Shown piece by piece: positions 27,770 through 37,302 of a DNA stretch of 42,388 bases (the first letter of the stretch is position 1; the number at the start of each line of letters is the position of its first letter). The position numbers were made by a program, and so were the translations under genes. This DNA is from Gemmatimonadales bacterium (lineage in GTDB: Bacteria > Gemmatimonadota > Gemmatimonadetes > Gemmatimonadales > GWC2-71-9). A model generated the notes under the pieces. That model was not told the DNA's origin. It searched no databases and was given only the letters and a program-made list of their open reading frames with translations. The stretch lies in NCBI GenBank assembly GCA_013813435.1, contig JACCRS010000103.1:1-42388 (forward strand), in the 5' to 3' direction.

Positions 27770-28031
27770 GCAGCAGGAAACCGGTTTTCTCAACCGCACC
27801 GTAACCATCAAAGACAAGCCGGTGCGGTATCAGGTCTATGTTCCCTTCGAGCTTACCCGGGAAAAGGAGTGGCCCGTCATCCTGTTTCTTCATGGTGGGG
27901 GTGAGGGCTCGCCGGTCAACTACACCGAGTATCCGGAAGTGGGGCACAACTCCTGGGACCTGGCATTCTCCGACCCAATGCTCTGGCAGTGGCTGTTTCA
28001 ACAGCAGCGGAAGGTCCGTTCAGTTCCCTAG
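27770..28031 (+). pseudogene. Internally deleted esterase/PHB-depolymerase-like alpha/beta hydrolase remnant
   Basis: QQETGFLNRTVTIKDKPVRYQVYVPFELTREKEWPVILFLHGGGEGS joined to EYPEVGHNSWDLAFSDPMLWQWLFQQQR. Confidence 0.75.
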
Positions 28032-28385
28032 CTCGCAGCCTCCCCCGAATTTGCAGACCAGCAGGGTCCCTACCAGCAGTCCTCTCATCGCAAGCCCTAT
28101 TGTTTTCCAGAACCCGGCTGTCGGATTGCCGGCCCGCAGGGAGTCGGCCATCCGACGAGGCATACTCACCCGGCAGTGGTCGCACTCTGGCGATTGGAGG
28201 AACGGCACTCCGCTGAGCGAGTCGGGCGAGACTCGACGGCATGGAGCCGGTGCATCCGCTCCGCCTGCCAGACCTGAACCTGCTGGTGCGCCGGCAGGTT
28301 GGTTGAACGCTCCGGCTCGATACGGCGCCACCCTGCCCCGCATGCCGCCTGCGGCAGGACCAACGCCAGCAGCAGGACCGCTCGC
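28020..28385 (-). pseudogene. Frameshifted small lipoprotein gene
   Basis: AVLLLALVLPQAACGAGWRRIEPERSTNLPAHQQVQVWQAERMHRLHAV in one frame, then VSPDSLSGVPFLQSPECDHCRVSMPRRMADSLRAGNPTAGFWKTIGLAMRGLLVGTLLVCKFGGGCELGN* in the next. Confidence 0.65.
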
Positions 28386-28410
28386 CCAAGGCCGTATTGC
28401 GTCCCCCACC

Positions 28411-29760
28411 ATGACCGGTGACTTTCCTTCGTTCTCCGATCGAGCCCTCATCAACGACGATCGCATGCTCCTCAATCTACCGCTGAAGCTGAGGCATCTA
28501 ATGTGGGTCTTGCTCGCGCTGGTTGGCGGTGCCGTGCTCGTTCTGGTGGTGGCCAATCTTACCACAAGCGAAAAAAAGATCGAGCAGGAGATCGAGCATC
28601 TCTATTCTGTCGGCGACCCACAGTTCGCCCGCTCGCTGGGTACCCTGCTGGGCCCTGCCATTCTTCCCGCTAACCGGGTCACGGCGCTGGTCAACGGAAA
28701 TCAGATTTTCCCCGCGATCCTTGATGCGATCCGGGGGGCCAAGCGGACCATCACCTTCGAGACTTTCATCTACTGGTCAGGCGCTATCGGTAGGACATTC
28801 GCCCAGGCGTTGATCGAGCGGGCGCGGGCCGGGGTGAAGGTTCACCTGCTGCTCGACTGGGTTGGTACCGGGAAAATGGATGCGGAGGTGATCCGGGAAA
28901 TGGAGCAGGCCGGAGTCGAGGTTGTGAAGTACCACCCGCTCCGCTGGTATAATCTCGGCAGGCTGAACAACCGCACCCACCGAAAACTCCTGGTGGTGGA
29001 CGGTACCGTCGGGTTTACCGGAGGGGTAGGCATAGCCGACAACTGGCTGGGAGATGGCGAGGATCCGGACCACTGGCGGGACTCACACTTCCGGGTGGAA
29101 GGCCCGGTGGTGGCGCAGATGCAGGCCACTTTCATGGACAACTGGATCGAGGAGACGGCGGGCGTGCTCCATGGCGAGGCCTACTTTCCCCCGCTCTCAC
29201 CGGCCGGCACCTACCCTGCGCAGATGTTCATGAGCTCTGCCAGCGAGGCCAGCGAAAGCGTTCGGTTCATGTACCTGCTGTCGATTGCGTCGGCCCGGAA
29301 GAGCGTACGCATCGCGAATGCGTACTTCGTTCCCGATGATCTGGCGGTTGCCACCATGGTAGCTGCACAACGCCGGGGGGTGCAGGTCGAGATCATCGTG
29401 CCGGGGCGCCACATCGACGCAAAGGTCTTGCGCCGGGCATCTCGTTCCCTGTGGGAGCCGCTGCTCGAGGCAGGGGTTGCCATCTACGAATACCAGCCCA
29501 CCATGTTTCACACCAAGGTGATGGTAGTGGACAACATCCTGACATCGGTGGGCTCCACCAACTTCGACAACCGCTCCTTCCGACTCAACGACGAGGCGAA
29601 TCTCAACGTCCTCGATCCGGAATTCGCCGCCGGCCAGGCTCGGCAGTTCGAGGAGGACAAGCAACGCTCGAAGCAGCTCACTCTGGATCAGTGGCGAAGC
29701 CGCCCCTGGCATCAGCGTGCGCTGGAGTGGCTCGCGGGACTTGTCCGGCTGCAGCTGTAG
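28411..29760 (+). CDS. cls: Cardiolipin synthase / phospholipase D-like protein
   Basis: Two HKD motifs: NRTHRKLLVVDGTVGFTGGVGIADNW and MFHTKVMVVDNILTSVGSTNFDNRSFRLNDE. ATG at 28411 preferred over the ORF-track start 27838. Confidence 0.92.
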   Translation: MTGDFPSFSDRALINDDRMLLNLPLKLRHLMWVLLALVGGAVLVLVVANLTTSEKKIEQEIEHLYSVGDPQFARSLGTLLGPAILPANRVTALVNGNQIFPAILDAIRGAKRTITFETFIYWSGAIGRTFAQALIERARAGVKVHLLLDWVGTGKMDAEVIREMEQAGVEVVKYHPLRWYNLGRLNNRTHRKLLVVDGTVGFTGGVGIADNWLGDGEDPDHWRDSHFRVEGPVVAQMQATFMDNWIEETAGVLHGEAYFPPLSPAGTYPAQMFMSSASEASESVRFMYLLSIASARKSVRIANAYFVPDDLAVATMVAAQRRGVQVEIIVPGRHIDAKVLRRASRSLWEPLLEAGVAIYEYQPTMFHTKVMVVDNILTSVGSTNFDNRSFRLNDEANLNVLDPEFAAGQARQFEEDKQRSKQLTLDQWRSRPWHQRALEWLAGLVRLQL

Positions 29761-29836
29761 GGAGTACTCCGGTTCATAGCCGTCCTACGTTAGGCAGAAT
29801 CATCCCTGAGCGGACATTCTCTTTCGCGGGGTTCCC

Positions 29837-30049
29837 ATGTCGGACCACATCTATAAGACCATCGAGCTGGTCGGGTCATCCACCCAGGGTATGGAGGACG
29901 CAGTTCAGAAGGCGGTGTCGAAAGCGGCAGAGACGGTCCGAAACATCCGCTGGTTCCAGTTGCTGGACACGCGGGGACACATCGAAGGCGGACGGGTGGC
30001 GCACTGGCAGGTGACGCTCAAGGTCGGCTTCCGGCTCGACGACGAGTGA
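29837..30049 (+). CDS. Dodecin family protein
   Basis: [68 protein letters not shown]. Confidence 0.95.
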   Translation: MSDHIYKTIELVGSSTQGMEDAVQKAVSKAAETVRNIRWFQLLDTRGHIEGGRVAHWQVTLKVGFRLDDE

Positions 30050-30110
30050 CTGTAGCTTGGGACATGTTCACCACAGAATCGCCCGCTTGCGATAACCGGG
30101 AGAGGTGCCA

Positions 30111-30557
30111 ATGGAAGGCGTGCTCGAACGCATCTGGATCAAGCGCGCTCGTCGCGGCGCGATGGACCGTGTGTCAACCGCGACGATGGTCGCTGGGCGG
30201 GGGCTGGCCGGGAACGCCGATCAGGGGCGCCGCAGGCAGGTGACGCTGATCGAGCAAGAGGTGTGGGAGGAACTCATGCGGCAGCTGGATGCCTCGATAC
30301 CCCCGAATACGCGCCGCGCTAACCTTCTCGTCAGTGGTATTCCGCTGGCCCACTCGCGCGATCGCATTCTTAGGATCGGCTCATGCCTGCTGCGGATCCG
30401 CGGCGAGACCCGACCCTGCGAGCGCATGGACGAAGCCTTGCCGGGGCTCCGCGCGGCCATGCAGGTGGACTGGGGTGGCGGAGTGTTCGCCGAGGTTCTG
30501 GATGGAGGCGAGATTGCGGTGGGTGATGAGGTACGGTGGGAGGGGATGTCACCCTAA
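30111..30557 (+). CDS. MOSC domain-containing protein
   Basis: [27 protein letters not shown]...[50 protein letters not shown]. Confidence 0.88.
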   Translation: MEGVLERIWIKRARRGAMDRVSTATMVAGRGLAGNADQGRRRQVTLIEQEVWEELMRQLDASIPPNTRRANLLVSGIPLAHSRDRILRIGSCLLRIRGETRPCERMDEALPGLRAAMQVDWGGGVFAEVLDGGEIAVGDEVRWEGMSP

Positions 30558-30569
30558 GCGCAGCAATTG

Positions 30570-30735
30570 TCACCTTGTTTCCTTCGCCCGTTACAAAGGC
30601 CTGGTTGACGTTGGCAGCTGGTTGTGGTTGGAAGCCTTCCGGAACATCTCCTTCGCCTTGGCTTGGTTGCCGCTGCCCATATAAGCCTTGGCCATGCTGT
30701 ACAGCACGTAGGGATTCTGCTGATTCGCACTTGAC
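30570..30735 (-). pseudogene. C-terminal remnant of a TPR-repeat protein, with frameshift
   Basis: NQQNPYVLYSMAKAYMGSGNQAKAKEMFRKASNHNQLP then, in a shifted frame, VNQAFVTGEGNK. Confidence 0.55.
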
Positions 30736-30790
30736 AGACGACCACGCCGCAGATGATGCCGCCTGAGACGTTCGGGGATACTTTCACACC

Positions 30791-30847
30791 ATGTCCGACC
30801 TCCTGGCGGCTCGCTCCCAGATGGCCATGTCACTGGCCTTCCACATC
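30791..30847 (+). pseudogene. N-terminal remnant of a cytochrome bd oxidase subunit I (CydA)-like gene
   Basis: MSDLLAARSQMAMSLAFHI, then diverges into an unrelated frame with an early stop. Confidence 0.45.
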
Positions 30848-30887
30848 GAGGGGATCGCGCCGTCTGATGGCTGGGTGAGTCGTTGTC

Positions 30888-32438
<1,551 letters not shown>

Positions 32439-32454
32439 AGGCAGCTCCTGAGGA

Positions 32455-32570
32455 CGTGAGCGGGAAAGGAAAGGCGTGAGCGGTGAGCGGGAGATGCAAG
32501 ACCGGAAACATCGTCCTGAGGGTGTTCCCGCTTACGTCTTTCTTACCCGCTTACCGCTTACGCTTCTTCA
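32455..32570. repeat. Intergenic inverted repeat with GTGAGCGGGAAAGGAAAGGCGTGAGCGG arms
   Basis: Left gtgagcgggaaaggaaaggcgtgagcggtgagcgggag; right cccgcttacgtctttcttacccgcttaccgcttacgcttc. Confidence 0.8.
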
Positions 32571-33579
32571 GTACGTCATCCAATACTACCCGGTCGATCT
32601 TTCCGTCCATCCGAACCCGCACGTCGTAGTTCTCCCAGTACATGAAATTCTTCAGCGCTTCCAGGAACGCGGGCGTTGCGGTAGCCTGCTTCTGACTCAG
32701 CCACTTCTCGGACTGGCCGCCCGGCTCCCGCAGGAGAATCGGCTGCAGCTGGGCGACAATGGCCGGGCCGATTGTCAACAGGTCGGCGGGCTCGCTGGGG
32801 AAGAAGTGCAGCTTGTGCAATGCAAGCAGGCGCTCCAGCTCCGCTATCGGATCGGGGGCGTCGTAGACCCGGATATCCACGAATCTGTCGTTGGCGCCCA
32901 GGTAGCCGCCGTTTTTCCGGACGACCAGAAGTGCTGCGGACTGCATCCCGCGCTTATCGCCACCGCCCGCCTGCCCGGCCTTGAGCGCGGCCATAAGCCG
33001 GTCGGCCAGATTGCCTCGGGCCCCCTCGAATGTTTCCGCCAGATTTTTTACCGTCCGGTCTGACACCATGATGTTGGCCTGCGCGGCGTATCCTCGTCCA
33101 ACAATTACCTCGCCCTTCCCGCCCGCCGGTCCGCCGGTGCGGCCGGCAGCCCCCACTCGGCCCCCGGCCCAATCGAATGTCGTCTTACCGGTGAAGCTCG
33201 CTGCGTTTCCCCGGACGTCTACGATCCCGACTTGCCGGTCCTGCAGCATGGTATCGGTGCGCATGATGATCCGGAGCGCTTCTTCCGCGGTGGCACCCTG
33301 GGCTATCAGGTCCAGGCCGCGCTCCCCGTAGGCGGTGTTCCCCAGGCTCTGCGTCGCGACCGCGCCTACTCCGGCCCGGCCCCAGGGCACGATGCCGCCG
33401 ACGTTGGGAAACTTCGACTGAACTGCCACCCCGAGATCACCGGTGACGGAATCGTAGGCTACGATGCTGTAGGTGTGGGCCAGCTTCTGTCCATGGGAGG
33501 GAGCGGCTGTTGGGGATTGGGCAAACAGCGTAGGCGGTGAGCGGTGAGCGGTAAGCACGAGAAAGACTAGCGCTGTCAT
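32551..33579 (-). CDS. DUF1028 (Ntn-hydrolase-like) secreted protein
   Basis: HTYSIVAYDSVTGDLGVAVQSKFPNVGGIVPWGRAGVGAVATQSLGNTAYGERGLDLI; ATG at 33579 gives signal peptide MTALVFLVLTAHRSPPTLFAQ; alternative GTG start at 33618. Confidence 0.92.
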   Translation of the reverse strand: MTALVFLVLTAHRSPPTLFAQSPTAAPSHGQKLAHTYSIVAYDSVTGDLGVAVQSKFPNVGGIVPWGRAGVGAVATQSLGNTAYGERGLDLIAQGATAEEALRIIMRTDTMLQDRQVGIVDVRGNAASFTGKTTFDWAGGRVGAAGRTGGPAGGKGEVIVGRGYAAQANIMVSDRTVKNLAETFEGARGNLADRLMAALKAGQAGGGDKRGMQSAALLVVRKNGGYLGANDRFVDIRVYDAPDPIAELERLLALHKLHFFPSEPADLLTIGPAIVAQLQPILLREPGGQSEKWLSQKQATATPAFLEALKNFMYWENYDVRVRMDGKIDRVVLDDVLKKRKR

Positions 33580-33635
33580 CCTGAGGGAGAGCGACTGAAG
33601 GATCTGTTTACGTCTCACTTCTTACCTCTCACGGT
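33531..33635. repeat. Composite dispersed element: GGCGGTGAGCGGTGAGCGGTAAGC arm, GTCATCCTGAGGGAGAGCGACTGAAGGATCT core, GTCTCACTTCTTACCTCTCACGG arm
   Basis: Same words and core as elements at 6086, 10177 and 32455. Confidence 0.75.
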
Positions 33636-34186
33636 TGTTTCCCGAATTTCTTCTTTAAGAATGCCAGTTGGGCCTCCACGGCCCTCTCTTTCAGCTTGCT
33701 GTCGGATTCGACTTGCAGCCGCTCATCCTCCCGAGCCAAGTCGGGGCGATCTTCCCCCGCCGCTTCGAGGTCGCGCCAGGCGGCCTGAATGGAGTCTGCC
33801 TCGTTACCCCCCCGCCGGCCGCGATACTGTCCCAGCATCTCGTCCACCTCCCGTTCAGCCAGAGCCAGCTCGTCGCGCTGAACGGTAAGCTTGCGCTCCA
33901 GCACCGCTATCCGCTCGCGGTGACGCAGGGCAAACCGCTCAGCCAGGGTAACCGTCTCTCCGTCGGGAACCTCAGCAGCCAGCCGGCCCCTCCGTTCGGC
34001 ATCAGCCAGCTGCCGCTGTTCGGCCAGAATTTCCCGCTCGGTCACGACTAGAGCGCTTCGCATTGTCGCAACACCCACTTTCGCCTCCAGCAAAGCCTCT
34101 CGCAGCAGCGCCATATAAGCGCGTGGATCGGAGCGAGAATGGTCGCGAAAAAGTTTCTCCAGCCGGGCCTTCACGCTCTCGAACAT
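33629..34186 (-). CDS. PspA/IM30-like coiled-coil protein
   Basis: MFESVKARLEKLFRDHSRSDPRAYMALLREALLEAKVGVATMRSALVVTEREILAEQRQLADAERRG; charged coiled-coil. Confidence 0.55.
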   Translation of the reverse strand: MFESVKARLEKLFRDHSRSDPRAYMALLREALLEAKVGVATMRSALVVTEREILAEQRQLADAERRGRLAAEVPDGETVTLAERFALRHRERIAVLERKLTVQRDELALAEREVDEMLGQYRGRRGGNEADSIQAAWRDLEAAGEDRPDLAREDERLQVESDSKLKERAVEAQLAFLKKKFGKQP

Positions 34187-34346
34187 GGCCGGCGAGCACC
34201 GCGTAGTGGGAAGCAGCGAGTATCGAGGGAGACAGAATGTTAGGAGTGCTCCGGAGGAGCGTCAAGCGAGTCCCTCTATACCCTGAGTGCCTACTGCGCT
34301 ATAATCGAGCTTCCCCTCAGTCATCATCATCGATAAGAGGCCGGCA

Positions 34347-34754
34347 GTGGCCCTTACGCTGCGCAGCTTTCTGCAGACGCTCGAGCGGTTCCGTACCCGG
34401 CACCGGCGCAGGCTGCCGTTTCTTGCGCCGGCGATCGAGCGCAGGCGCCCTCGGATCGCGGCTGAAGATTACGCCGCTCGTCATTCCATCCAGCACACGC
34501 TCGATCGGAAAGCCGAGCTGCGAAGGCTCGCCCCGGCGCTTCCCTCCGCGGCCCACCGCTATCACGAGTTGCTGACATATGAGCTGGAGGGGCTGCGAGA
34601 GGTGGTGAGCGCCCTGCATTCAGCGGCCGCAGGACGGGAGCTGGAGGAGTGCCTGTCGGAGACCGCCCTCCAGATGAAACGGCTGGAGATCGAGGTAGCG
34701 TGGTGTGAGGAAGTACTCGCTACGTCCCGGCGCTCTGCGGTGACATCGGGGTAA
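34347..34754 (+). CDS. Hypothetical protein
   Basis: 135 aa ORF directly upstream of HD-family gene; no recognised motif. Confidence 0.5.
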   Translation: MALTLRSFLQTLERFRTRHRRRLPFLAPAIERRRPRIAAEDYAARHSIQHTLDRKAELRRLAPALPSAAHRYHELLTYELEGLREVVSALHSAAAGRELEECLSETALQMKRLEIEVAWCEEVLATSRRSAVTSG

Positions 34755-34758
34755 TCCG

Positions 34759-35394
34759 GTGCCCCATTCCGAAGCGCTGGACCGGGAACGCTGGGCCGCG
34801 TTATGGGTCCGGCTCGGCGCTCGGGGAGACGGCCTCTCCATATTTAACCAACTCGCCGCAGCATACGCTGATCCGACCCGAGCTTACCACACCGCGGAGC
34901 ACATTGGCGACTGTCTTGCGCAGCTCGATCTGAGCCGGAGCGTCGGCGCACGTCTCGATGAGGTCGAGGCGGCTCTCTGGTTTCACGACGCGGTGTACCT
35001 GCCGGGCAGCGCAGACAACGAAGCCCGAAGCGCCCATCTGGCCGGCACCTCCCTGACTGGCTCCGGCGTACCGGTGAGCGCGGCAGATCGCATCGCCGGG
35101 TTGGTGCTAGCCACCAGTCACCTCGGCATTCCCAGCGAGACGGACGCGGCTCTCCTCTGCGACATCGACCTCTCCATTCTGGGCCGTTCTCGGGAGATCT
35201 TCCACCGCTTCGAGCAGCAGATCCGTCGCGAGTACTCTTCGGTGCCCGAGTTCAGCTATCGCAGCACTCGTTCGGAGATACTCCGGGGTTTCCTAAGACG
35301 ACCCTGCATCTACCAGACCGGTTATTTCCATGATCGCTACGAGGCTCCGGCCCGGAGCAACCTGACGTGGGTTCTCGGTGAGCTCGGGGATTGA
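34759..35394 (+). CDS. HD-superfamily predicted metal-dependent phosphohydrolase
   Basis: YADPTRAYHTAEHIGDCLAQLD...VEAALWFHDAVYLPGSADNEARSA...DIDLSILGR. Confidence 0.85.
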   Translation: MPHSEALDRERWAALWVRLGARGDGLSIFNQLAAAYADPTRAYHTAEHIGDCLAQLDLSRSVGARLDEVEAALWFHDAVYLPGSADNEARSAHLAGTSLTGSGVPVSAADRIAGLVLATSHLGIPSETDAALLCDIDLSILGRSREIFHRFEQQIRREYSSVPEFSYRSTRSEILRGFLRRPCIYQTGYFHDRYEAPARSNLTWVLGELGD

Positions 35395-35410
35395 GCTATT
35401 ATCTTCCGCT

Positions 35411-35899
35411 ATGCGCCGGCTGCCGCTTCTGCTGTCGATTCTCCTCCTGCCCGCCTGCAATCGCCCCGGCGATCGTGGGCCGTCGGCTGCCTGCGGCCTT
35501 GCCGCGCTCGCCGGCCCAACAGCCCTGCTGGCTCAGTTCAGTATTCCGAATCAGACACTCGCTACACCGCCGCGAAACCTTCCCGAACGGCTTGTGGTGC
35601 GCCAGGTCGCGGGAAAGGCCTACCCGGCCATCGTGGGCCGAGCCGACTCCCTTTGGATCATCGGCCTTCAGGGGCGGCTTCCCAACAACGTCAAACCGGG
35701 CTTTGGTGTGCTGATCCAGGATCTGGATGGCGAGCCTATCGGAGTGATGCTCTATGAGGGAGCGTCGGTCGAAGGAGCGCCCGAAATCGGAGCGGTTTCA
35801 GCCGGCGACGGTACCGTCCCCCTGATTGGCATCCAACTCGATCCCGCCAAGATCGAAGATCCCAGTTGTCCGCTCTTTCCTGATACCGTTATCCAGTGA
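35411..35899 (+). CDS. Hypothetical lipoprotein
   Basis: MRRLPLLLSILLLPACNRPG lipobox; preferred over GTG start at 35378. Confidence 0.65.
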   Translation: MRRLPLLLSILLLPACNRPGDRGPSAACGLAALAGPTALLAQFSIPNQTLATPPRNLPERLVVRQVAGKAYPAIVGRADSLWIIGLQGRLPNNVKPGFGVLIQDLDGEPIGVMLYEGASVEGAPEIGAVSAGDGTVPLIGIQLDPAKIEDPSCPLFPDTVIQ

Positions 35900-36684
35900 G
35901 CTTTGTCCGGATCGCGGTCAGCGGCGTGCTGCGCACCTGGGATGGTGCCGAGCGCACCGGCGTGAACGCTGCTTACGTCCGGGCGCTGCTGTGCGCGGGT
36001 GGGATACCGCTGATCCTGTCGCCGCTGATGGGCGCCTCGCTGGCAGCGTCGGCACTGGACGGGTGCGACGGGCTCCTCCTCACCGGTGGCGAGGACATCG
36101 AGCCTTCGTGGTACGGCGCCGAGCCATCACCCTTCCTGAGCCCACCCAGCCAGGATCGCGATCTGTTCGAGTTGGCTCTCTTCGCAGTGGCCCGTCAGCG
36201 CGATCTGCCCATTCTGGGAATTTGCCGCGGAATTCAGCTTATCAATGTGGCGCTAGGAGGCACTCTCTATCAGGATCTTCCCTCCGACCGGCCGGACAGC
36301 GTGGACCACAGCCCGGCGGGGGCGCGGGACGCCCGCAGTCATCCGATCCGACTCCAGCCGGGCAGCCGCGTGGCAGCGGCGCTCGATGCCACGGAGATCA
36401 CGGTAAACTCGGTTCACCATCAGGCCGTCGAGAATCTGGCGCCTGGCCTGATAGCCACCGGGTGGACTGGAGACGGTCTGATCGAGGCGGCCGAGAGCGA
36501 GTCAGGTGCTTCGTGGATACTGGCGGTTCAATGGCATCCGGAAGAGATGTACGCCGACAGCCGGGCGCCGGAGCATGGCCTCTTTTCGGCGCTGGTCACC
36601 GAGGCGGGTCTTGCCGGCAGGAGCTCAGTGGGTAGAGGACGGAAAGAAGACACGATCGCTCATGCCGTTGAGCGCACTCCGTAG
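35896..36684 (+). CDS. Gamma-glutamyl-gamma-aminobutyrate hydrolase family (peptidase C26) protein
   Basis: CDGLLLTGGEDIEPSWYG, LPILGICRGIQLINVALGGTLYQDLPS, VNSVHHQAVENLAPGL, AVQWHPEEM. Confidence 0.93.
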   Translation: MSFVRIAVSGVLRTWDGAERTGVNAAYVRALLCAGGIPLILSPLMGASLAASALDGCDGLLLTGGEDIEPSWYGAEPSPFLSPPSQDRDLFELALFAVARQRDLPILGICRGIQLINVALGGTLYQDLPSDRPDSVDHSPAGARDARSHPIRLQPGSRVAAALDATEITVNSVHHQAVENLAPGLIATGWTGDGLIEAAESESGASWILAVQWHPEEMYADSRAPEHGLFSALVTEAGLAGRSSVGRGRKEDTIAHAVERTP

Positions 36685-37302
36685 GGACGAAAAGCGGTCG
36701 GCTGCGGTTCTGAGAACCAGGTCCAGCCCGTATTGCGCCGCCAGGGCGTGGTCGGATGCCATTCCGAATCCTCTGCTGCCCAGGGCGTCGTAATAGCTCA
36801 CATCGGGGCCCGCTTTGCGCAGGCGCCGGGCTGCGATATAATCGGGAAAGAGTCCCGTGAGCCAGAGTGCGTAGTTGCCAAGGTGGACCATCACTTTGAA
36901 GCGGCGCTCGCCCCCGGTCGCCTCGAGATCGGCCAGAATATCCACGAGGTAGCGATGCTGCTGGTCATCGTTCCAGTCGATCCGCCAGGCCCGGTCCCGC
37001 TGTCCGAACTCGAGCAGGAGCGCTGCCAGGTAGTCCGCCAGGTCTCGATCATCCAGGCCTGAGTTGCGCAGGGCGTGGCGAACCAGGACGTAAAAGAAGA
37101 GTGCCTCAGACGGCAGCAACATCGAACGCACGGTCAGCAGCCGCTCGACCAGCTCAGGGGCGTCAAGCAGTGGATCGGGCCCCTCGGTCGTCAGCCGGCG
37201 CTCCAGATAGGCGCGGCGCTGAGCTGAACCGCTGCTCAGCAGTAGGATCACCAGCTGCAGGTCCGCCGCAGTCAGGCGGCCTCGGGTATTTGCGCGGATC
37301 AT
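36625..37302 (-). CDS. Hypothetical protein
   Basis: 225 aa from ATG at 37302 (MIRANTRGRLTAADLQLVILLLSSGS...), preceded by AGGGAGGG SD-like sequence; ORF-track start 37539 is too far upstream. Confidence 0.65.
   Translation of the reverse strand: MIRANTRGRLTAADLQLVILLLSSGSAQRRAYLERRLTTEGPDPLLDAPELVERLLTVRSMLLPSEALFFYVLVRHALRNSGLDDRDLADYLAALLLEFGQRDRAWRIDWNDDQQHRYLVDILADLEATGGERRFKVMVHLGNYALWLTGLFPDYIAARRLRKAGPDVSYYDALGSRGFGMASDHALAAQYGLDLVLRTAADRFSSLRSALNGMSDRVFFPSSTH

Noticed and set aside
27838-28410. 191-codon N-terminal extension of the cardiolipin synthase ORF
   Set aside because: Frame runs through the esterase and lipoprotein remnants; homology-like sequence begins only after ATG 28411.
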